Source of the DNA: Sulfuriferula multivorans
GTDB lineage: Bacteria > Pseudomonadota > Gammaproteobacteria > Burkholderiales > Sulfuriferulaceae
Assembly (NCBI RefSeq): GCF_003851125.1
Contig: NZ_BGOW01000002.1
Span: 1 to 64,000 of the forward strand
Length of the DNA stretch: 64,000 nt
Direction: 5' to 3'
The notes beneath the pieces were generated by a model, which ran no database searches, was not told the origin of the DNA, and was given only the letters and a program-made list of their open reading frames with translations. Below, in pieces: positions 54,427 through 61,553 of the stretch. Positions within the stretch are counted from its first letter, which is position 1. Each line of letters begins with the position of its first letter. A program made the translations under genes and the position numbers.

Positions 54427-54741
54427 GGATGAAACTCCTGTCTGATTTCGCTAAACGTGGAATTATAAAGACCATCAACATTTCTGGCAAGTCCAATTGC
54501 GAACACCTTCGTCCCTGCTGCATACACTTTCCGCTTCCGGTCCAAGGTATACCTCTTCGGACATACCGAATGGTCAGAATGGCTCGGTCCCGCATATTAC
54601 ATTTTTATTTTTGGGTACATAAAATTCCTGGTGGCATACGTTGATTTAATGTTTTTGTTATATTGATGTAACCTGTATTTTAAACACTGAACAAGATGTG
54701 AATAATAAAAAGCAGTAATTTATGAGTGGAGCGAGACAAAC
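54427..54741. other. Spacer between divergent rpsT and diguanylate cyclase genes
   Basis: 315 bases. The left part holds the rpsT promoter; the right part (about 54600-54740) is AT-rich with no clear -35/-10 pair at correct spacing. No gene or repeat is seen in it. Confidence 0.6.
54462..54490 (-). promoter_or_regulatory. Sigma-70 promoter of rpsT
   Basis: On the minus strand TTGCCA (54485-54490), exact 17-base spacer, perfect TATAAT (54462-54467), about 36 bases before the rpsT start codon. Confidence 0.85.
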
Positions 54742-56598
54742 ATGCGGGCGGCAAGTACTCCGGCGGGAACCCTTCGGGGTTCCATGGCCGATGAATTAGA
54801 GTTATACAAGCGTTACCTCAAAGCGCTCAGCAGTGTCGCTGAGGTTTTGCTGGAAGGAACCAGCGAACAAAACCTGACTGAAGTACTGCAGCTATTGGTC
54901 GCAAACTCTGGAATAGACTGTTGCGCACTATTCCTGAACAAGCCCGAAAAAAACGCACAAGGCGCCAAACTTTACTGCACGTGGTCGTCTGCCGAAGCAG
55001 TGAGTCAATTATCCGATTTCATGCAGTTCCGGGATATCGATTATCAAAAGTACCCGCTGCTTTTCGATACATTGCATGCGGGCATGGTGTTTTCCAAAAA
55101 TATCGCGGAATTACCGATCGAGGAAGCCACGCTCTTTGGCACGCAACAAATCCATACCGCATTGTGCATACCATTGCTCATGCAGGACAAAATGGAAGGT
55201 TTTCTCGGCCTCTTTAGCCGGAATGAATCGCGCAACTGGCTGCCCATAGAGGTGAGTGTGTTGTGCGCGATAACCAATAGTCTCGCGCTCGCACTGGTCC
55301 GCAAACGTGCTGAGCAAAACCTGGAAGCTAGCAGCGAGCGGTTGAAGGCATTGGTCGGCGCAACCGAAGACATGATTATCGAATATGATCTCAATGGTCA
55401 TATCGTCAATGTGTGGTCCGATAACAGTTCCTTTTCCATTGGTCTGGCTTCGGGCATTGCCGGCTTGACATTGGAACAGGCATTGCCCGATGACATGACC
55501 CAGGCAATCCGGCGAGCCACACCGAAATTGCTGGCTGGCAGCAATCGTGAAACCTTTGAATTCACGCTCAACATCGACAGCACAGATCGTTTTTTTCTGG
55601 GCAGATTACAAATGCTGCCTTCAGAAACAGGCCAAACCAGAAACATCGTGGCGCTGATACGCGACATTACCGAATTGATGCGAGAAGAAGCACAGCGCCT
55701 GTCCATGCTGGAAACGCTTAATCTGCTCGAAGAAGCCATTATCGATCTCTCTCTTGATGGCCTGCTGCTTAATTTCAGCGGCGCCTGGAACAAACTGCTG
55801 GATTTGCCCAGCGGACACACCAATGACCATCTCGGGAAACCGCTGATTGATTTTGTTTACCAGGACGACCGCCCTGCGCTTGTTTCAGCTATTCATCTAT
55901 TGGCCTCCGGCAAGAAACATTCCGAGGCGGTTCGTTTTCGTCTTTTGCAAGGCCAGGATCCTGTCTGGATCGAAGCACACTTGCTTGCACACCATTCTCT
56001 GCAAGGACAGATCACCGCACTGCGCGGCGTTCTGCGCGACATCACCTCCAGCTATTTACAGGAGCGGCGCATTACCCAGATGGCATTGCATGATGCGCTG
56101 ACCCAGTTGCCCAACCGTATTCTGCTGGAAGAGCACCTGCAACAATCCATTGCCCGCGCACAGCGCGGAAATGAAAAAGTCGCATTGGGATTTATCGACG
56201 TCGACTATTTCAAGCATATCAACGACACCTTGGGACACAAAGCCGGCGACATCGTACTCGTTACGTTAAGCAAACGCCTGCAGTCCGTGCTCAGAGAGAT
56301 AGACACGCTGTCGCGCTGGGGAGGCGATGAGTTTGTTGTATTGTTGCCCGATGCCAGCAGCGAACATGACATCCGCAGAATTGCGGAACGCATGCGCAAA
56401 GTAGCCCTTAAAAGTATCGACCTGGACGGCATTGAGACCAAGATTACACTCAGCATCGGCCTGGCAATTTATCCGGATGATGCAGATAGCTCGGAAACAC
56501 TGATGAGCATGGCGGATCACACCATGTTCCACGCCAAAAGTGTCGGGCGCAACAATGTGCAGTTTTTCCAGGACATCCGCGCAACCCTGAAACGCTAA
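54742..56598 (+). CDS. GAF-PAS-PAS-GGDEF diguanylate cyclase
   Basis: 618 residues from the ATG at 54742 (604 from the ATG at 54784). Order: GAF domain (about 25-205; IDCCALFLNKP, IPLLMQDKMEGFLGLFSRNE), PAS (about 210-325), PAS with PAC-type end (about 335-455), GGDEF (about 455-618). The active motif is RWGGDEFVVLLP and an intact inhibitory I-site REID lies five residues before it, so the enzyme should make c-di-GMP and be product-inhibited. No membrane segment; it likely senses a cytoplasmic signal. No EAL domain. Confidence 0.93.
   Translation: MRAASTPAGTLRGSMADELELYKRYLKALSSVAEVLLEGTSEQNLTEVLQLLVANSGIDCCALFLNKPEKNAQGAKLYCTWSSAEAVSQLSDFMQFRDIDYQKYPLLFDTLHAGMVFSKNIAELPIEEATLFGTQQIHTALCIPLLMQDKMEGFLGLFSRNESRNWLPIEVSVLCAITNSLALALVRKRAEQNLEASSERLKALVGATEDMIIEYDLNGHIVNVWSDNSSFSIGLASGIAGLTLEQALPDDMTQAIRRATPKLLAGSNRETFEFTLNIDSTDRFFLGRLQMLPSETGQTRNIVALIRDITELMREEAQRLSMLETLNLLEEAIIDLSLDGLLLNFSGAWNKLLDLPSGHTNDHLGKPLIDFVYQDDRPALVSAIHLLASGKKHSEAVRFRLLQGQDPVWIEAHLLAHHSLQGQITALRGVLRDITSSYLQERRITQMALHDALTQLPNRILLEEHLQQSIARAQRGNEKVALGFIDVDYFKHINDTLGHKAGDIVLVTLSKRLQSVLREIDTLSRWGGDEFVVLLPDASSEHDIRRIAERMRKVALKSIDLDGIETKITLSIGLAIYPDDADSSETLMSMADHTMFHAKSVGRNNVQFFQDIRATLKR
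54766..54783 (+). promoter_or_regulatory. UUCG tetraloop hairpin at start of diguanylate cyclase gene
   Basis: GGAACCC-TTCG-GGGTTCC: a perfect 7-base stem closed by a C-TTCG-G tetraloop, one of the most stable small RNA folds, ending one base before the ATG at 54784. It lies within the first codons if translation starts at 54742, or masks the ribosome site if it starts at 54784. Confidence 0.6.
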
Positions 56599-56628
56599 GC
56601 CCCATCCTGCTGCGCGTCACCGCGTACG

Positions 56629-56646
56629 CAAGGCGCGAACGCCTTG
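56629..56646. terminator. Hairpin between convergent diguanylate cyclase and aroC genes
   Basis: CAAGGCG-CGAA-CGCCTTG, a perfect 7-base stem, 31 bases after the cyclase stop, followed on the plus strand by ATGCTATTTTGTTT. It probably helps end transcription of the cyclase gene and may act in both directions. Confidence 0.5.
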
Positions 56647-56649
56647 ATG

Positions 56650-57756
56650 CTATTTTGTTTGAATATTTCCCGGAATCTGCGGTGTTTCCATCACCACATC
56701 CGCGCACTGGGCACGGTGTCTCAACGCATGATCCATCAGCACGATCGCCATCAGCGCTTCGGCAATTGGTGTAGCGCGGATGCCGACACAAGGGTCATGA
56801 CGGCCATGCGTGACAACCTCGATGGGGTTACCCTGCTTGTCAATGGAACGGCCGGGCAGACGGATTGATGAAGTGGGTTTGATGGCGACATGGGCGACAA
56901 TATTCTGCCCACTGGAGATGCCGCCCAGCACACCGCCGGCGTGATTGGACAGGAAACCTTCCGGGGTAAGTTCGTCGCGATGTTCAGTGCCTTTCTGACG
57001 CACGCATTCGAAGCCGTCGCCAATTTCCACACCTTTGACGGCATTGAGTCCCATCAGGGCATGGGCGAGGTCGGCATCGATGCGGTCATAGAGCGGCTCG
57101 CCCCAACCTGCCGGTACATTCTCGGCCACCACAGTGATTTTGGCGCCGACTGAGTCACCGGATTTGCGCAGTTCGTCCATGTAGGCTTCCAGCGCCGCGA
57201 CACTATCGGGATCAGGACTGAAGAAAGCATTTTCGCCAACGGCTGCCCAGTTTTTAAAAGTCAAATCTATCGGCCCCAGCGCAGACATGTGGCCGCGCAC
57301 CTGGATGCCGTATTTTTGCGCCAGCCATTTTTTGGCGATGGCACCGGCACCCACCGTCGGTGCGGTGAGCCGTGCCGATGAACGCCCGCCACCACGATAA
57401 TCGCGGATGCCGTATTTGTGCCAGTAGGTATAGTCGGCGTGTCCAGGGCGGAAGGTGTCGGCGATGTTGCCGTAATCCTTGCTGCGCTGGTCTTCGTTGC
57501 GGATCAACAATGCAATGGGAGCGCCGGTCGTGTAGCCTTCAAAGATGCCGGAGAGGATTTCCACCGTGTCCGACTCGCGCCGCTGGGTGACGTGACGCGA
57601 GGTGCCGGGCTTGCGCCGATCCAGTTGCGCCTGGATATCCTCGGCGCACAATTCCATCCCCGGCGGACAACCATCCACCACGCAGCCTATGGCCGGGCCG
57701 TGGGATTCTCCGAAGTTAGTAACGCTGAATAACTTGCCTATGCTGCTGCCGGACAT
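56650..57756 (-). CDS. aroC: Chorismate synthase
   Basis: Final shikimate-pathway enzyme, FMN-dependent, 368 residues. [23 protein letters not shown], the GRGSSAR-type motif [21 protein letters not shown], and [20 protein letters not shown] are characteristic. Single gene, convergent with the diguanylate cyclase, divergent from nothing obvious. Confidence 0.98.
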   Translation of the reverse strand: MSGSSIGKLFSVTNFGESHGPAIGCVVDGCPPGMELCAEDIQAQLDRRKPGTSRHVTQRRESDTVEILSGIFEGYTTGAPIALLIRNEDQRSKDYGNIADTFRPGHADYTYWHKYGIRDYRGGGRSSARLTAPTVGAGAIAKKWLAQKYGIQVRGHMSALGPIDLTFKNWAAVGENAFFSPDPDSVAALEAYMDELRKSGDSVGAKITVVAENVPAGWGEPLYDRIDADLAHALMGLNAVKGVEIGDGFECVRQKGTEHRDELTPEGFLSNHAGGVLGGISSGQNIVAHVAIKPTSSIRLPGRSIDKQGNPIEVVTHGRHDPCVGIRATPIAEALMAIVLMDHALRHRAQCADVVMETPQIPGNIQTK

Positions 57757-57803
57757 GGTCGTGCTCGCTCAGATTTCAAAGCGCCGAGTTTAACATGGCA
57801 CGC

Positions 57804-59279
57804 TTACTTGCTGACCTGCAACTCGGCCAGCAGCCTGATTCCCCAGGCCACGCCAAATCCGGTCACCTCGGTGTCCACCGCACCCAATCCGTCATCGCAG
57901 TTGCTAGAAGACAAGTCCACATGCAGCCACGGACGCTTGTCCACGAAACGGTTAAGGAAACGCGCTGCAAGAATATGATCGGCATCACCGTCAAGCGTAC
58001 ATTGCTTGATATCGGCAATATCGGAATCCAGCGCGGGTTCGTAGTCTTCATCCATCGGAAAGGCACACATGCGCTCACCGCTGGCTTTGCCCGCCGCAAC
58101 CGCTTGCGTGAGCAGTTCATCGCGGTTGGACAGCACCCCGCTATAGCGCTCGCCCAGCGCAGCGCCCATGCTGCCGGTCAGCGTGGCAAAATCGACGATG
58201 GCATTGGGCTTCTCGCGCGCAGCCAGCGCGAGCGTATCGGCCAGCACCATGCGGCCTTCGGCATCGGTGTGCACCACTTCGATGGTGGTACCGTTGAGCG
58301 CAGTGACCACGTCGTTCTGCTTATAGGCTTTCGCGCTGATGTGATTTTGCGCGATCGCCAGCCAGCAATCGATGTTCACCGGCAAATCCAGACGCGTGGC
58401 CGCCACCAGAATGCCCAGCGCCACCGCCGAACCGTTCATGTCCTCGTGCATGCCCTGCATATGTCGGGCGGGCTTGAGGTTGTGCCCGCCGGTATCGAAG
58501 CAGATGCCCTTACCCACCAGCGCGACGGTTAATCTGGTTTTGGGATGACGACGGCGCAGATGCACAATGGCAGCGTCCTCCGGATCCGACCCTTGCGCCA
58601 CCGCGACGAACGCGCCGGCGCCGAGTTTGCGCAGTTTTTTCATGTCGTATTCGATATGCTTCCAGCCATTGTCTTTGGCCAGCTCGCGCACCCGTTCCCG
58701 GTAGATGCCGGGGGTGAGCTGGTTGGGTGGCGTGACCGTGAGACTGCGACACAGGGTATTGCCTTCCGCCACCGCGCGCTGCGCGGCAAAACCATCGGTA
58801 GAACTATAGCCAAACAGGTGCAAAGTTTGCAGCGGTTTGGGCCTATCCTTGCTTTTCAGGCTGGGCAGCGCTGCGCCGTTGATCCACACCACATACACCG
58901 CAGCAGCCGCAGCTTGAGCGCGAAAATCCTCATCGCCGCTGATCGCCAGACTGATTTCCCTGGGTGATTCGTCCAGAAGGATATGCAAGGCCTGGCGCAG
59001 TACGGTGTGCTGGCTGAATGCGGGCTGTTTGGTATCCAGCATGACCCACACGATCAAGCCGCCATGTGCCGTTTCCACAGCGACTGGCGTTTTCGCCAAT
59101 TCAGCTGGTTTTTTGTCTCGTCTCCGCAGTGCGGCAGCGAGTTGCGTCAGACCCGGCAGGTCGCCGTCTGGGGGCAAGGCGGCGGTTTTCGGCAAAACCA
59201 TCAAAATATGACTGGCTTTATCCATTTGCGTTATAGGAATTTGTTTTTTATTTTCAATAAGTTTTGCGAGCATATTCAA
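57804..59279 (-). CDS. M17-family leucyl aminopeptidase
   Basis: 491 residues, cytosolic dizinc aminopeptidase. C-terminal catalytic domain with VALVGKGICFDTGGHNLKP, HEDMNGSAVALG and the family signature VVHTDAEGRMVLADTLAL (usual NTDAEGR). The second-position His for Asn and HNLKP for the usual NLKP mark a PepB/PepA-like side branch rather than classical PepA. Divergent from the pyruvate dehydrogenase locus. Confidence 0.9.
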   Translation of the reverse strand: MNMLAKLIENKKQIPITQMDKASHILMVLPKTAALPPDGDLPGLTQLAAALRRRDKKPAELAKTPVAVETAHGGLIVWVMLDTKQPAFSQHTVLRQALHILLDESPREISLAISGDEDFRAQAAAAAVYVVWINGAALPSLKSKDRPKPLQTLHLFGYSSTDGFAAQRAVAEGNTLCRSLTVTPPNQLTPGIYRERVRELAKDNGWKHIEYDMKKLRKLGAGAFVAVAQGSDPEDAAIVHLRRRHPKTRLTVALVGKGICFDTGGHNLKPARHMQGMHEDMNGSAVALGILVAATRLDLPVNIDCWLAIAQNHISAKAYKQNDVVTALNGTTIEVVHTDAEGRMVLADTLALAAREKPNAIVDFATLTGSMGAALGERYSGVLSNRDELLTQAVAAGKASGERMCAFPMDEDYEPALDSDIADIKQCTLDGDADHILAARFLNRFVDKRPWLHVDLSSSNCDDGLGAVDTEVTGFGVAWGIRLLAELQVSK

Positions 59280-59388
59280 CCTTGACGTTGGGTTTTGGCT
59301 TGACCGGATAGGGTGTTTTAACCGATCATAGCAGAGTTTGTATTACCTAAAATCAGTCCGGGCTCAAGCTCTTGCAAGGAAGAAATAC

Positions 59389-60348
59389 ATGAAACTGGAA
59401 GATAAAAAGCGCGTGCTGCGCGAAATGGTGTTGCACCGCCGCTTTGAAGAGCGCTGCTATCAGGCCTATATCGAACGCAAAATCGGTGGCTTTCTGCACC
59501 TCTACCCCGGTCAGGAAGCCTGCTGCAACGGCGTGATGGAAGCGGCCCGCCCCGGACACGATTATGTCATCACCGGCTACCGCGATCATATCCACGCCAT
59601 CAAATGCGGTTCCGACCCCAAGGCCGTCATGGCCGAGCTGTACGGCAAGGAAACCGGTTCCTCCAAAGGACGCGGCGGCTCCATGCACATCTTTGATGTG
59701 GCGCATCGCTTCATGGGCGGTTACGCCCTGGTTGGCGGTCCGTTCCCCCTTGCTGCCGGCATTGCCAAAGGCATTCAGATGAAAGGCGGCGACGAAATTT
59801 CCATCTGCTTTCTGGGTGACGCCGCCAATAACCAGGGGGTGTTCCACGAAACCCTGAACATGGCCGCATTATGGAAACTGCCGGTGTTGTTCGTGTGTGA
59901 AAACAACCAATATGGTATCGGCACCTCGATTGACCGCTCCACCGCCGTGCTCGACCAGTTCAAACGCGTATGCGGCTATGGCATCGAATCGGCTCAGTGC
60001 GACGGACAGGATATCGACGTCGTATATGAACACGCGCGCAAAGCCGTGGATTATGTGCGCAGCCGCAAGGGGCCGTATTTCCTTGAGTTGATGACCTACC
60101 GTTATCGCGGCCACTCGATGTCCGATTCACGCGGCTACCGCACGCGCGAAGAAGAAGAACAATGGAAACAGCGCGACCCCATCAACATCCTGCGTGATCG
60201 CCTGATTGACGCCGGCGCGCTGACCATGGACGACTATAACGCCATGGAAAAAGACACTGACGCCTATATCGAAAACGAAGTGATCAAGTTCGCCGAGGAA
60301 TCGCCGGAACCGGATGTGGCAGACCTGGAAAAATACGTTTTCGCATAA
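59389..60348 (+). CDS. pdhA: Pyruvate dehydrogenase E1 component, alpha subunit
   Basis: Thiamin-diphosphate enzyme subunit of an alpha2-beta2 E1. 319 residues from MKLEDKKRVLREMVLHRRFE (59389), which has AGGA nine bases upstream; an in-frame start 17 codons earlier is less likely. ThDP motif reads GDAANNQG...ENNQYGIG, where most E1-alpha proteins have GDGA-NQG. Phosphorylation-loop region YRYRGHSMSDSRGYRTREEEE is conserved. Forms a transcription unit with pdhB and the E2-E3 fusion. Substrate pyruvate is most likely; acetoin or branched-chain acids are not excluded. Confidence 0.9.
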   Translation: MKLEDKKRVLREMVLHRRFEERCYQAYIERKIGGFLHLYPGQEACCNGVMEAARPGHDYVITGYRDHIHAIKCGSDPKAVMAELYGKETGSSKGRGGSMHIFDVAHRFMGGYALVGGPFPLAAGIAKGIQMKGGDEISICFLGDAANNQGVFHETLNMAALWKLPVLFVCENNQYGIGTSIDRSTAVLDQFKRVCGYGIESAQCDGQDIDVVYEHARKAVDYVRSRKGPYFLELMTYRYRGHSMSDSRGYRTREEEEQWKQRDPINILRDRLIDAGALTMDDYNAMEKDTDAYIENEVIKFAEESPEPDVADLEKYVFA

Positions 60349-60471
60349 ATGCGATAGCCGCAGGGATCACAAAGGCCACCGGGAAAAACTCCTGCTGCGC
60401 CTCTAAAAACCACTCTGTGGATTCTGTGCCTTCCGAGGCAACAAAAGATTCGAGAATTAAGGAAGATCGAC

Positions 60472-61452
60472 ATGGCTGAAATAATGTACTGGGAAGCGCT
60501 GCAGCGCGCCCACGATGAAGAAATGGCGCGTGACCCGCTGGTCATCTGTATGGGTGAAGATATAGGCGTGGCCGGCGGCACCTACAAGGCCACCAAAGGG
60601 CTGTATGAAAAATATGGCCCGTTGCGCGTGATGGATACCCCCATCTCCGAAGGCGGCTACACCGGTCTGGGTATCGGCGCATCATTCCTTGGCATCCGCC
60701 CCATCATCGAAATCATGTCGGTGAACTTTGCCTGGCTGGCCATGGACCAGATGTTCAACTCCGCAGCCAAAGTACGCTATATGTCCGGCGGCCAGCTCAC
60801 CTCCCCCAGCGTGTTCCGTGCCGCGGGTGGTGCCGCGCATCAACTGGGCGCCCAGCATTCGGCGCGCATGGAAAAGGTATTCATGGGCATCGCCGGCCTG
60901 CGCGTGGTCACCCCATCCAATCCCAAACAGGCCTACGGCTTGTTGAAGTCCGCCGTGCGCAGCGATGATCCTGTCTTCATCAACGAGCATGAGCTCATGT
61001 ACAACATGAAAGGCGAAGTGCCGGACGAAGAATATTTCCATCCGCTGGAAGGCTCTGAAATCAGTCGCTCCGGCAACGATGTCACCCTGTTCGGCTATAA
61101 CATCTCGGTACACTGGTGTCTCAAGGCCGCCGAAATTCTGGACAAGCAATATGGTATCTCCGCCGAAGTGGTGGACCTGTATTCGCTCTCCCCGCTGGAT
61201 CGCGCCGGCATCAAAAAATCGGTATGCAAAACCCATCGTGCGATCATCGCCGAAGAAGACGAAGCCCCGGTAGGTGTCGGCTCCGAAGTGATCGCCATCA
61301 TCAACGAGGAATGCTTCTTCGAACTCGATGCTGCACCGGTGCGCGTACATTCCGCACTCGTGCCGCAACCCTATAACCACAAGCTGGAAAAAGCCGCCAT
61401 TCCCGACCATGAAGACGTGATTTCGGCAGTTTTGAAGATGCTCGGCAAATGA
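60472..61452 (+). CDS. pdhB: Pyruvate dehydrogenase E1 component, beta subunit
   Basis: 326 residues, partner of PdhA. Typical stretches: MGEDIGVAGGTYKATKGL, DTPISEGGYTGLGIGASFLG, IEIMSVNFAWLAMDQMFNSA, and the C-terminal DLYSLSPLDRAGIKKSV with EEDEAPVGVGSEV. Lies 123 bases after pdhA and 101 bases before the E2-E3 gene; an intrinsic terminator-like hairpin is in the latter gap. Confidence 0.93.
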   Translation: MAEIMYWEALQRAHDEEMARDPLVICMGEDIGVAGGTYKATKGLYEKYGPLRVMDTPISEGGYTGLGIGASFLGIRPIIEIMSVNFAWLAMDQMFNSAAKVRYMSGGQLTSPSVFRAAGGAAHQLGAQHSARMEKVFMGIAGLRVVTPSNPKQAYGLLKSAVRSDDPVFINEHELMYNMKGEVPDEEYFHPLEGSEISRSGNDVTLFGYNISVHWCLKAAEILDKQYGISAEVVDLYSLSPLDRAGIKKSVCKTHRAIIAEEDEAPVGVGSEVIAIINEECFFELDAAPVRVHSALVPQPYNHKLEKAAIPDHEDVISAVLKMLGK

Positions 61453-61485
61453 AACCGCCGGTGGCAGATCACCGCTAGCAGAGTT

Positions 61486-61514
61486 CTGTGCGGCCACTGG
61501 CCGCACAGCTTTTT
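61486..61514 (+). terminator. Strong terminator-like hairpin between pdhB and the E2-E3 gene
   Basis: CTGTGCGGCC-ACT-GGCCGCACAG (61486-61508), a perfect 10-base stem with a 3-base loop, followed by CTTTTT. All signs of a rho-independent terminator, yet 40 bases before the next gene of the same pathway. It may act as a partial terminator that sets subunit ratio. Confidence 0.8.
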
Positions 61515-61553
61515 GGCTACGGGCTGCAACGTTACAGGCTAGAGGAAAAAGCA

